Positions 8,705 to 18,152 of a stretch of DNA of 64,000 nt are shown in pieces; the stretch's first letter is position 1; every line of letters begins with the position of its first letter. This DNA comes from an uncultured Clostridia bacterium (GTDB lineage Bacteria > Bacillota > Clostridia > Oscillospirales > Ruminococcaceae). The stretch spans positions 1 to 64,000 of the forward strand of contig CANQTP010000001.1 of assembly GCA_947626755.1 (NCBI GenBank). Reading direction: 5' to 3'. The translations under genes and the position numbers were made by a program. A model generated the notes under the pieces. That model was not told the DNA's origin and ran no database searches. It saw only the letters and a list, made by a program, of their open reading frames with translations.

Positions 8705-10450
8705 TTATCTTTTGGGCATTTGGGGAAGTTCGCCGTCCTGCATCTCGGGGAAATTACCGTCTTGGGAACTTTCGCCGCGGGAATTGCCGCCGCGGAACAT
8801 TTCACGGGAAAAATTTCCCCTTTCTCCCTTTTCAGAGCCGCCGAAGCCGCCCATATTTCCGCCGCCGCCCGAACCGAGAGCGTTCATGCTCACTTCCGAA
8901 GCGTCAATAAGCTTGTCGGGGGACTGTGACTGTTCCTCCGCGGTGCTTGGAACGGTACCGTTTATCTGTCCGTCAACGCTTTCGGCGCGGAGTTTTCCTA
9001 TAAGCTTGAACTGTTCGAGAGCGGTCTTGTATTCATCATATGTGAAGAACGCGGTGGGATCCGACTTGACATATTCTCCGATAAGCGAATCCAGATCGTT
9101 TATAATGCCATCAAATTTACCATCTGTAAAATATCCTTTGACAAGTTTCAGAAGATACTCATGGTAACGGGCAAGATATTCTTCATTTGCCAGAAGTTTG
9201 GAAATAAGCGGACGTTCGGACATTTCCACGCCGCTGACGGGCGTATCAACGGGGAAATTCACCGTTCCGGACGCGCTTCCGCCCTGAAACGCTCCCCACG
9301 CGTAGTTGTAATCCCAAGGCAGAATTTGCAGAACGCCGTCATATTCGTAAATGTAATAGTTCTGCGCCATTTCCGAAGAATAGCTGTCAAGATTTACAAC
9401 AAAAGTGTGTACCGCAAGGTAACGGAGTATCTCGTCAACATCAAAATAGTCCTCAATGTTCTCGCCGCTGTCGAGTGCTTTCAGCGCGGCAATGACTTTT
9501 GCATAGTCGTCCTCGTCCGTTCCGCCGCCAATGACATTTTCAAATATTGACGGGTAACTTGCGGGATCGTCATCGGTGTAGACAAGACTTCCGCCGCTGT
9601 TTCCCGCGCCCATTCCGCCGCCGTGTCCGAAATTTCCGCGTTCAAAATTGCCGTTTTCACCGCGGAAATTTTCTTTCATATCCTGTCCGTTTTCCGAAAA
9701 ATCGGGCGGTGTAAAATTCTCCATATCGGGCATTTGCGGTCTTTCCGAATCATCAGAATTTTCAAAGTTTTCAAATTTTTCAAAATTTTCCTGCGGAAAA
9801 TCGCCGTTTTCCCGATCTTCTCCGCGACCCGCTCCGCCAACGGTCTTGACGTTGTAGAGAACGCCGCTTTCATCTCCCGAAACACGCTGCTCATAGCTGT
9901 CGTTATAGGCTTCAAGAGTGAAGTAAAGCCCCCACTTTTCGCCGTTCACCGAAATATCGGAATATCCGTAATAGGGAGTGTTTATGCCAAGCGACTCCAT
10001 CATGTCAAATGTAACATATTCTTTCATATATGTTGCGTCGCCTATCATATTGTTGAGAATGAGCATATCCAGTCCGTAGCAGGTCTGATCGGGGATATAT
10101 TCGTTAAATTTTATCTTGAAGCTGTATCTGTCGCTGTCGGAAGAACTTACCATCTGCAAACTGTTGTTGCCCTTTGGGCGTATTCCCACGTTGGAAAATG
10201 TCGTGCCGTTTATTGTCACGTCCGCCGAAATATATTCCTCGTTCATGGCGTTGTCGAGCATGGTCTGCCATTCGTCGGGATCGGCTGAAATTTCAATTGA
10301 AATTATATCGCCGTTAAAAATTTTATCTGCATATTCGGGAGTGTAAGCATAAGTTTTTCCCATATTTAAAAATATCATTCCCGCAACGCCGAGAGTTACG
10401 AGCAAGGCGGCAATTATTGCAATTACATTGAATTTTTTGCTGTCTATCAA
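8705..10450 (-). CDS. CotH kinase family protein with low-complexity N/F/E/G-rich inserts
   Basis: CotH-like core GIRPKGNNSLQ...YSFKIKFNEY, NLDSYSSEMAQNYYIYEYDGVLQILPWDYNYAWGAF; N-terminal TM. Confidence 0.85.
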   Translation of the reverse strand: MIDSKKFNVIAIIAALLVTLGVAGMIFLNMGKTYAYTPEYADKIFNGDIISIEISADPDEWQTMLDNAMNEEYISADVTINGTTFSNVGIRPKGNNSLQMVSSSDSDRYSFKIKFNEYIPDQTCYGLDMLILNNMIGDATYMKEYVTFDMMESLGINTPYYGYSDISVNGEKWGLYFTLEAYNDSYEQRVSGDESGVLYNVKTVGGAGRGEDRENGDFPQENFEKFENFENSDDSERPQMPDMENFTPPDFSENGQDMKENFRGENGNFERGNFGHGGGMGAGNSGGSLVYTDDDPASYPSIFENVIGGGTDEDDYAKVIAALKALDSGENIEDYFDVDEILRYLAVHTFVVNLDSYSSEMAQNYYIYEYDGVLQILPWDYNYAWGAFQGGSASGTVNFPVDTPVSGVEMSERPLISKLLANEEYLARYHEYLLKLVKGYFTDGKFDGIINDLDSLIGEYVKSDPTAFFTYDEYKTALEQFKLIGKLRAESVDGQINGTVPSTAEEQSQSPDKLIDASEVSMNALGSGGGGNMGGFGGSEKGERGNFSREMFRGGNSRGESSQDGNFPEMQDGELPQMPKR

Positions 10451-10467
10451 AACATTTCCTCCGTTCG

Positions 10468-11139
10468 TCAGGACATATATTCGCCGTTATAGCTTACAAG
10501 CGCGGCTTTGGAAATTCCCTCTGTACCGGAAAGCATATTGCAGACTTTTGAAGAACTGTCCGCAAGTTTGACTTCTATCATAAGTTCGATCCCTGCGGCG
10601 GTGACGGTCTTGGATTTTATCTGATGTTTTTTGGTATTGTTTTTCAGAATATCCATAGCCACCTGTTCGGCATTTTCATTTTCGCAGCTAATAACTGCAA
10701 TATACGGCGTATCGGAAGATCTTGCATTTGCGAAAATTACAAGAATTATTCCTATAAATACCGAACCTATCACCGCAAGAGGGATAAGTCCCGCGCCTGT
10801 AACTATGCCCGCGGAAATCGCCCAGAACAGGAACGCAATGTCGAGGGGTTCTTTTACCGCCGTACGGAAACGTACGATCGAAAGCGCGCCGACCATACCG
10901 AGGGAAAGTATGATATTTGACGTTACCGCAAGGATTATCAGCGTTGTTATAAGGCACATCGCCATAAGCGAAACTCCGAAAGAACTGCTGTACATAACGC
11001 CGCGGAAAGTCTTTTTATAAACTGCGTAAATAAACAGTCCCAGCGCAAAGGAAACAAGCATTGCAATAAGCACGTCGGTAAATGAAAAACTGCTTACATT
11101 CTCTAAAAAACTTGATTTAAAAATATCTTTGAAAGTCAT
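10468..11139 (-). CDS. DUF4956 domain-containing membrane protein
   Basis: LSLGMVGALSIVRFRTAVKEPLDIAFLFWAISAGIVTGAGL. Confidence 0.85.
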   Translation of the reverse strand: MTFKDIFKSSFLENVSSFSFTDVLIAMLVSFALGLFIYAVYKKTFRGVMYSSSFGVSLMAMCLITTLIILAVTSNIILSLGMVGALSIVRFRTAVKEPLDIAFLFWAISAGIVTGAGLIPLAVIGSVFIGIILVIFANARSSDTPYIAVISCENENAEQVAMDILKNNTKKHQIKSKTVTAAGIELMIEVKLADSSSKVCNMLSGTEGISKAALVSYNGEYMS

Positions 11140-11296
11140 GATAAAAACTCCTTATTTTTTATTATTTGCTATGTCACAACATAAATTGATTTTAGATGAA
11201 CGCTCTCTCTTGCAGAGTGTTTTTTAAGAGGAGAGTTTCGCATTCCACAGCCTTGAAAGAATGACTAACTTTATATTAGTTTTTAACGTACTAAAT

Positions 11297-11324
11297 CTCA
11301 ACTCTCAACTCTTAACTCTCAACT
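11297..11324. repeat. 7-bp tandem array CTCAACT CTCAACT CTTAACT CTCAACT
   Basis: direct reading; reverse complement is (AGTTGAG/AGTTAAG)n. Confidence 0.7.
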
Positions 11325-11380
11325 CTAAAAATATAATTTTTTATTAAAAAAAGGTAAAATGCTGTGATATAGCCTGATCA

Positions 11381-12055
11381 TTAAATGTATCTGCCTGCGG
11401 CGTATTTTGAAAAAGAGCCGCTCTGCCTTGCGGAAAGATGTGTTATATCCGCGATTATTCCGGGCAGGAATTCGTCGTATTTTATTTCCATGATGATTTC
11501 TTCGGGAACGGGAAGTGAACCGTCACGGGCGTTAAAAAAGCTGTTCACATCTCCCGAAGATGAAATTTCATAGTCGAAAGTTACCCGCACATTCCCGAAC
11601 GGGTAAACATATGCTTTCCTGCGGTAGTCAACTATCAGTTTCGGGCGGAGCTGTTCGGAACAGAGTTTTATGTAGAACTCTTTCAGAAGCGGCTCGTCCG
11701 TTTCCGCAAGAAAATCATATTTTCCGCATAGGATCATTTCGGTCTGTTCCTTTGAAAGCTTTGCGGAACGTTTCAGGCAAAGTCCGTTGTCCTTGGATTT
11801 CTTTTCAAGGCGGATAAAGCTGTCGTCCATGTCATAAAAGCGTATGCGGAACTTTTCCCGCCTGTTTATGCCGTCCAATTTCTCGCGCAAAGCCCTGTCG
11901 TTGAAGCTGTCAAAATAAAGGCTCCTTATAAAATAGGAATCGCCTTTCATATGCTCATCGGGAGCAGCTATCAAGCCGATCTTTGACGTAAGACAGAGAA
12001 AGTCGGACATATTTATGCGGTGTTTGAATTCATGCCGGTATTTTGGTTTTTCCAA
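11381..12055 (-). CDS. VTC-domain polyphosphate polymerase-like protein
   Basis: RHEFKHRIN...YFIRSLYFDSFNDRALREKLDGINRREKFRIRFYDMDDSFIRLEKKSK...EIKYDEFLP. Confidence 0.85.
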   Translation of the reverse strand: MEKPKYRHEFKHRINMSDFLCLTSKIGLIAAPDEHMKGDSYFIRSLYFDSFNDRALREKLDGINRREKFRIRFYDMDDSFIRLEKKSKDNGLCLKRSAKLSKEQTEMILCGKYDFLAETDEPLLKEFYIKLCSEQLRPKLIVDYRRKAYVYPFGNVRVTFDYEISSSGDVNSFFNARDGSLPVPEEIIMEIKYDEFLPGIIADITHLSARQSGSFSKYAAGRYI

Positions 12056-12329
12056 GCCGATACCTCCTTTTTTGGGATAAATTGATATTCTGATTTTACA
12101 ATATTAATGTTAAAACTGTGTTAAAATCGGATAAAAGTTTGTGAGATGTCCGTGATAAAAAGCTATATGTAATATGTAAAAATATGTAAATTATTCAAAT
12201 AAATGCCATAAAAAATATAGCAAATCAATACAATAATTACCTTGACAAAATGACGGATAACGTGATATAATTATACCTTACATTTTAAGAATACAATTCA
12301 TTCTATTATTCGCACTAAAAATCATCTAC

Positions 12330-12350
12330 GTCGGAACAGACCGCTCCGAC
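12330..12350 (+). promoter_or_regulatory. hairpin in 5' leader of DEAD-box helicase gene
   Basis: GTCGGA-ACAGACCGC-TCCGAC. Confidence 0.4.
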
Positions 12351-12371
12351 ATAATACGAAAGGGAAATACT

Positions 12372-14087
12372 ATGCTTTTTTCGGAATTGGGATTGTCGGA
12401 AGAAGCCGTCAGAGCCGCTTCGCAAATGGGCTTTGAGGAAGCTACCGAGATCCAGTCAAAAACCATACCGCTCCTTCTGGAAGGCAAGGACGTTATAGGA
12501 CGTTCCCACACCGGAACGGGAAAAACAGCCGCTTTCGGACTGCCCGCTGTGGACAGTATCGACAGATCCATGCGCGGAAAAGTTCAGACGCTTATACTTT
12601 GCCCCACAAGAGAACTTGCGCTCCAGATCTGCGGAGAGATAAGAAAATTTTCCGCGTTCATGCCGTGGGTACATACCTGCGCAGTCTACGGCGGAGCGGA
12701 CATTGAAAAGCAGATCGCTCAGCTAAGAAAAGGCGCGGAGATAGTTGTCGGCACTCCGGGACGGGTAATGGATCACATAAGCCGCGGAACTTTAAAGCTT
12801 GAAAATATCCGCACGGTAGTCCTTGACGAAGCGGACGAAATGCTGAATATGGGTTTCCGCGAGGATATAGAAACGATCCTCGGATTTGTTCCCGATGAAC
12901 GCCAGACCGTGCTTTTCAGCGCCACCATGCCCGAACAGATAATGGCTATAACCGAGCGTTATCAGCGTTCCCCGATAGTTGTGGGAGCGGAGCAGAAGTC
13001 CCGCACGGTCGAAAGCGTGGATCAGTATTATTTCAGTGTTCCCATGGGAAGAAAGACCGATGCGCTTTGTATGCTGCTTTTAGCTTATGAACCAAATCTT
13101 GCTATGATATTCTGCAACACAAAGTGCATGGTTGACGAACTTTCCGAGCAGCTTGTTTCAAAAGGTTTCAGAGCGGCGGGGCTTCACGGAGATATGAAGC
13201 AGTCAGGCAGAATGCAGGTGCTGAACGCATTTAAAAGCGGAAGGATAAATATCCTCATTGCCACCGATGTTGCGGCAAGAGGCATAGACATAGACAATGT
13301 GGACGCTGTTTTCAATTACGATATACCGCAGGATATAGAGTACTATATCCACCGCATAGGCAGAACAGGCAGAGCGGGAAAGAAAGGCGCGGCTTATACT
13401 ATTATAAGCGGAAGGCGTCAGGCGGGAGAACTGCGGGAAATTGCAAAATACACCAAAGCGCACATAGAAAGGCGTGAGATCCCCACCCGCGATGAAGTTT
13501 CGGCGGCAAAAATATCCGCCCTTACCGAGAAGATCAAGCGGCGTGCGGATTCGGGCAAATATGACAGGTTTTCCGCAAATATCGCGGAGCTTGAAGCTCA
13601 GGGATATTCAGCGGAAAGAGTAGCCGCCGCACTTCTGGGTATGCGCATTTCAAAGGAGACTGCCGCTGTTCCCGAGTTCAATATAGATCACGCCGAAAGG
13701 GAAAAAGGCAGGGGAGTTGCGCGGATAGAAATTTCCGTTGGCAGACAGAACAAGATCGCTCCTAACTTTATTCTCGGCGCGCTTGCGGAAACAACGGGAC
13801 TTCCCGGAAAAAGTTTCGGAAAGATAGATATTTACGACAGTTTCACCACCGTTGAGATCCCCGAAAATGAGAAGGAACATATTATTACTTCTATGAACGG
13901 CACAAAGATCAACGGCAGCAGGATAAAGGTCAGAACATTTGAAGGCGTATCGGGCAAAGAACAGCATCGGTTCGATGAAAATGCTCCGCGCCGCAGATCA
14001 GATGACAGGCATTATTCAAAGGGCAGCTATGACAGCCGCGGCAGGACGCGCGGGAACCATGGCGGAGTCCGCAAGAGACATCATTAG
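12372..14087 (+). CDS. DEAD/DEAH-box RNA helicase (CshA/DeaD-like)
   Basis: SHTGTGKTAAFGLP, LDEADEML, FSATMPEQ, HRIGRTGRAGKKG; DbpA-like C-terminal domain and basic tail. Confidence 0.92.
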   Translation: MLFSELGLSEEAVRAASQMGFEEATEIQSKTIPLLLEGKDVIGRSHTGTGKTAAFGLPAVDSIDRSMRGKVQTLILCPTRELALQICGEIRKFSAFMPWVHTCAVYGGADIEKQIAQLRKGAEIVVGTPGRVMDHISRGTLKLENIRTVVLDEADEMLNMGFREDIETILGFVPDERQTVLFSATMPEQIMAITERYQRSPIVVGAEQKSRTVESVDQYYFSVPMGRKTDALCMLLLAYEPNLAMIFCNTKCMVDELSEQLVSKGFRAAGLHGDMKQSGRMQVLNAFKSGRINILIATDVAARGIDIDNVDAVFNYDIPQDIEYYIHRIGRTGRAGKKGAAYTIISGRRQAGELREIAKYTKAHIERREIPTRDEVSAAKISALTEKIKRRADSGKYDRFSANIAELEAQGYSAERVAAALLGMRISKETAAVPEFNIDHAEREKGRGVARIEISVGRQNKIAPNFILGALAETTGLPGKSFGKIDIYDSFTTVEIPENEKEHIITSMNGTKINGSRIKVRTFEGVSGKEQHRFDENAPRRRSDDRHYSKGSYDSRGRTRGNHGGVRKRHH

Positions 14088-14093
14088 AAAATA

Positions 14094-14128
14094 AGCGCTC
14101 GTTTCCATTCTGCGGAAACGGGCGTTTT
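14094..14128 (+). terminator. intrinsic terminator
   Basis: CGCTCGTTTCC-ATTCTGC-GGAAACGGGCGTTTT. Confidence 0.7.
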
Positions 14129-14223
14129 CAATTATTATAAAAATGTTAAAAATTCAAATATTTGCTTTAAATTTATCGGGAAATGTGGTATAATGTGTTA
14201 TACATATCTTTTGGAGGGTAAAA

Positions 14224-16584
14224 ATGCCGTTGAAAAATAATTTTGTTGAAGCTAAAAGAAAAGCACTTGAAAAATATTTTGAAAAACTTAACGATAAGCA
14301 GAAGGAAGCCGTTTTCACGGTGAAAGGTCCCGTGCTTGTGCTTGCGGGAGCGGGAAGCGGCAAAACATCGGTGCTTGTAAACAGAGTCGCAAATATGGTC
14401 AGGTTCGGCAATGCGTATATGGACGAAAACTGCCCTGCCGATATTTCCGGAAGCGATATCGAATTTCTCATGAATTATGACGGAAGCCGCGATGAAGCCG
14501 TTGTCTCACATCTTGCGGATATTGTATCCTGCGACAGGGTAAAGCCGTGGAATATCCTTGCAATAACCTTTACGAATAAAGCCGCAGGCGAGCTGAAAGC
14601 CCGCCTTGAAGCCATGCTCGGCGAGGACGCTCTCAACATCTGTGCGGCAACTTTCCATTCCGCCTGCGTAAGGATACTCAGAAGGGAAATACATAACCTT
14701 GAGGGCTATTCGTCGGATTTTACCATCTACGACAGCGACGACAGCCAACGGCTCATGAAAAGCTGCTATGAACCATTGGGACTTTCCGATAAGGCTTTCC
14801 CCTGCAAGTCGGTGCTGGGGATAATATCTTCCGCAAAGGACAAGCTTATAGATCAGTTCCGCTTTGAAGCGGACGCAAAGGGCGATTACCGCATGGAGAA
14901 TATTGCAAAGCTTTATAAACTCTATCAGCAGCGGCTGAAAGATTCCAACGCCCTTGATTTTGACGATATTATCAGACTGACTGTTGAACTTTTCCGCCGC
15001 GAACCCGATGTTCTGGATCATTACAGGAACCTTTACAAATATGTTATGGTGGACGAATATCAGGATACAAATATTGCCCAGTATGAACTTGTTTCCATGC
15101 TTTCGGAAAAGCACGGGAATATATGCGTTGTGGGCGATGACGACCAGTCGATATACAGCTTCCGCGGGGCAACGGTGAAGAACATTCTAAGCTTTGAGGA
15201 ACAGTTTGAAAATGCAAAAGTCATAAAGCTTGAACAGAATTACCGTTCTACGGGGAATATCCTTGATGCCGCAAACTCGGTGATCTCAAACAACATTTCA
15301 AGAAAAAGCAAAAAACTCTGGACGTCCATGGGAAGCGGAGACAGGATCACCCGCTATAAGGCTTTTGACGAAACAGCCGAAGCCGCATATGTTGCCGATG
15401 TTATACTTGAAGATGTTAAAAACGGCGGCTCGTATAAGGATCATGCGATCCTTTACCGCATGAACGCCCAGTCCAACAGCCTTGAAAGAGCGTTCACAAG
15501 AAGCGGCATACCCTACAGGGTAATAGGCGGACTGCGTTTCTATGAACGCAAGGAAATAAAGGATATGGTCGCATATCTTTCGGTGATAGACAACAGCAGG
15601 GATATGCTCAGATTCAGGCGGATAATAAATGAACCGAAGCGGGGCATAGGTGAAGCAACTGCCGCGCTTATAGAACAGATGTCGATCGATCTGGATATGA
15701 CTCCCGTGGAAGTTATGCGGAACTGTGCGGATTATCCGATACTTGCCAAAAAAGCAAAAGTCCTTGAAAAGGCGGCGGATATTTTTACGGAATTAAGCGA
15801 TTTTGCGGAAGGAAATTCATTAGAAGATCTGCTGGATGAGATACTTGACAAAACAGGCTATGCAAACGCCATGAAGGCACTCGGCGATGAAGGCGAAGGA
15901 CGGCTCGAAAACATAAGCGAACTGAAAACCACCATGTCGCAATATGAAGAAGCCAACGGCGAAGAAGCGTCGCTTTCGGGATTCCTTGAAGAAATAAGCC
16001 TTTACACAGATATTGACAGGCTCAACGATACAGACGATGTAGTTTCTATGATGACCGTCCACAGCGCAAAGGGACTGGAGTTCCCCATTGTGTTTATTGT
16101 GGGAGCGGAGGACGGCATATTCCCGGGAATAAGGAGCATGGACAGCGAAGAAAGCATGGAAGAGGAGCGCCGCCTTGCATATGTTGCCATAACGCGTGCA
16201 AAGAAGAAGCTTTACATAACCCATGCGGCGCAGAGACAGCTTTTCGGGTCTACAAGCAGGAACGCGGTATCGGAATTTGCAAAAGAGATAGACGAAGAAC
16301 TTGTGGAGAAGATAGACAGCACCGTTTCCGCACACGCAGAAGCGGGACGCACTTTATATTCCCGATCGGAAAATTATCTTAAAAACGCTGCTGCGGGAAT
16401 GGTAAAAGCCGCAAAGAACACGATCGAACTTTCGATAGGCGACAGGGTAAAGCACGGCACATTCGGAGAAGGAACTGTGATCTCCGTTAAGAAAATAAGC
16501 AATGACGCACTTCTTGAAGTTGCGTTTGACAGCGTGGGAACGAAGAAGCTTATGGCGAATTATGCAAAGATAGAAAAGATATAA
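14224..16584 (+). CDS. pcrA: ATP-dependent DNA helicase UvrD/PcrA family
   Basis: LAGAGSGKTSVLVNRVA, VDEYQDTN, VGDDDQSIYSFRGA, MTVHSAKGLEFPIVF. Confidence 0.93.
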   Translation: MPLKNNFVEAKRKALEKYFEKLNDKQKEAVFTVKGPVLVLAGAGSGKTSVLVNRVANMVRFGNAYMDENCPADISGSDIEFLMNYDGSRDEAVVSHLADIVSCDRVKPWNILAITFTNKAAGELKARLEAMLGEDALNICAATFHSACVRILRREIHNLEGYSSDFTIYDSDDSQRLMKSCYEPLGLSDKAFPCKSVLGIISSAKDKLIDQFRFEADAKGDYRMENIAKLYKLYQQRLKDSNALDFDDIIRLTVELFRREPDVLDHYRNLYKYVMVDEYQDTNIAQYELVSMLSEKHGNICVVGDDDQSIYSFRGATVKNILSFEEQFENAKVIKLEQNYRSTGNILDAANSVISNNISRKSKKLWTSMGSGDRITRYKAFDETAEAAYVADVILEDVKNGGSYKDHAILYRMNAQSNSLERAFTRSGIPYRVIGGLRFYERKEIKDMVAYLSVIDNSRDMLRFRRIINEPKRGIGEATAALIEQMSIDLDMTPVEVMRNCADYPILAKKAKVLEKAADIFTELSDFAEGNSLEDLLDEILDKTGYANAMKALGDEGEGRLENISELKTTMSQYEEANGEEASLSGFLEEISLYTDIDRLNDTDDVVSMMTVHSAKGLEFPIVFIVGAEDGIFPGIRSMDSEESMEEERRLAYVAITRAKKKLYITHAAQRQLFGSTSRNAVSEFAKEIDEELVEKIDSTVSAHAEAGRTLYSRSENYLKNAAAGMVKAAKNTIELSIGDRVKHGTFGEGTVISVKKISNDALLEVAFDSVGTKKLMANYAKIEKI

Positions 16585-16588
16585 GAAC

Positions 16589-16614
16589 ATCACCGCACGG
16601 GTCTGTGCGGTGAT
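16589..16614 (+). terminator. hairpin downstream of pcrA
   Basis: ATCACCGCAC-GGGTCT-GTGCGGTGAT; weak U-tract. Confidence 0.45.
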
Positions 16615-16787
16615 ACTTATTATGTGTCGGATATTGGCAAATTGCACATTTATTGTGCTGTTTTATTGTAATAAAGATATAATTTCAGAATTATTCCGCG
16701 CCGCCTTGACTTTTATTTGAAAAAATGCTATAATTAACTATATTTGAGTATTTTTTGATCCAAAATATATTTCAGGAGGTCTTGAAA

Positions 16788-17870
16788 ATGTCAAGAGTTT
16801 ACAATTTCAGCGCAGGTCCGGCTGTTCTGCCGGAGGAAGTTCTCAAAGAAGCAGCAGATGAAATGCTGGACTATAAGGGAACGGGTATGTCCGTTATGGA
16901 AATGTCCCACCGCTCCAAGGCTTATGACGAGATAATCAAGGAAGCGGAAAAGGATATCCGCGACCTTATGAAGATCCCCGACAACTACAAGGTGCTGTTC
17001 CTTCAGGGAGGAGCTTCACAGCAGTTTGCAGCTGTCCCCATGAACCTTATGAAGAATAAGAAAGCTGCTTACATCATCACAGGTCAGTGGGCTAAGAAAG
17101 CTTATCAGGAAGCTCAGATCTTCGGTGAAGCCGTTGCAGTTGCTTCTTCCGCGGATAAAACTTTCTCTTATATCCCCGACTGCTCCGATCTGGATATTCC
17201 AGAGGACGCGGACTATGTTTATATCTGCGAGAACAACACCATTTACGGAACAAAGTTCTGGCAGCTCCCCAACACAAAGGGCAAAGACCTTGTTGCGGAC
17301 GTTTCTTCCTGCTTCCTGTCCGAACCCGTTGACGTTACAAAATACGGCGTTATCTACGGCGGCGTTCAGAAGAACGTAGGTCCTGCGGGCGTTGTAATTT
17401 CAATTATCCGTGAAGATCTTATCAGAGACGACGTTCTCCCCGGCACTCCCACCATGCTGAAATGGAAAACTCAGGCTGATAACGACAGCCTTTACAACAC
17501 ACCTCCCTGCTACGGTATCTATATCTGCGGCAAGGTGTTCAAGTGGATAAAGAAAATGGGCGGTCTTGAAGCTATGAAGGCTCACAACGAGAAGAAAGCC
17601 AAGATCCTCTATGACTATCTTGACGAGAGCAAACTCTTCAAAGGCACAGTTGAAAAGAAAGACCGTTCGCTTATGAACGTTCCCTTCATCACGGGAAATG
17701 AAGAACTTGACGCTAAGTTTGTCAAGGAATCCAAGGCTGCGGGCTTTGAGAACCTGAAAGGTCACAGAACTGTGGGCGGCATGAGAGCTTCCATCTACAA
17801 CGCTATGCCTATTGAGGGCGTTGAAAAGCTTGTTGAATTCATGAAGAAGTTCGAGAAAGAAAACGGCTGA
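16788..17870 (+). CDS. serC: phosphoserine aminotransferase
   Basis: SRVYNFSAGPAVLPEEVLKEAADEMLDYKGTGMSVMEMSHRSK; AGGAGGT RBS. Confidence 0.95.
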   Translation: MSRVYNFSAGPAVLPEEVLKEAADEMLDYKGTGMSVMEMSHRSKAYDEIIKEAEKDIRDLMKIPDNYKVLFLQGGASQQFAAVPMNLMKNKKAAYIITGQWAKKAYQEAQIFGEAVAVASSADKTFSYIPDCSDLDIPEDADYVYICENNTIYGTKFWQLPNTKGKDLVADVSSCFLSEPVDVTKYGVIYGGVQKNVGPAGVVISIIREDLIRDDVLPGTPTMLKWKTQADNDSLYNTPPCYGIYICGKVFKWIKKMGGLEAMKAHNEKKAKILYDYLDESKLFKGTVEKKDRSLMNVPFITGNEELDAKFVKESKAAGFENLKGHRTVGGMRASIYNAMPIEGVEKLVEFMKKFEKENG

Positions 17871-17911
17871 GATCATTCCGCCGAAAAATGACCGAACGGA
17901 GGAAATAACCT

Positions 17912-18124
17912 ATGGCAAAGAAGCCGGAAAGATTCAGGATAATATATTCACAGGGATTATCACCCCAATACAGAATAGCTGTTGATACTGCAACAGGCGT
18001 GAATTATATTATTTATAACGAGGGATACGCCGGCGGACTTACCGTTCTTCTTGACAAGGACGGCAAGCCGGTAGTCACTCCGGAATTTATTGACGATACC
18101 ATAGGTTTTTCAATTGAAAAATAA
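17912..18124 (+). CDS. DUF6440-like small protein
   Basis: RFRIIYSQG..YRIAVDTATGVNYIIYNEGYAGGLTVLLDKDGKPVV. Confidence 0.7.
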   Translation: MAKKPERFRIIYSQGLSPQYRIAVDTATGVNYIIYNEGYAGGLTVLLDKDGKPVVTPEFIDDTIGFSIEK

Positions 18125-18152
18125 AAAATTATTCTGAAAGCAGGTAATAGAA

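Noticed and set aside
11195-11230. Hairpin CGCTCTCTCTTGCAGAGTG followed by TTTTTT
   Set aside because: Terminator-like but on the strand opposite the flanking genes; function ambiguous, so not annotated.
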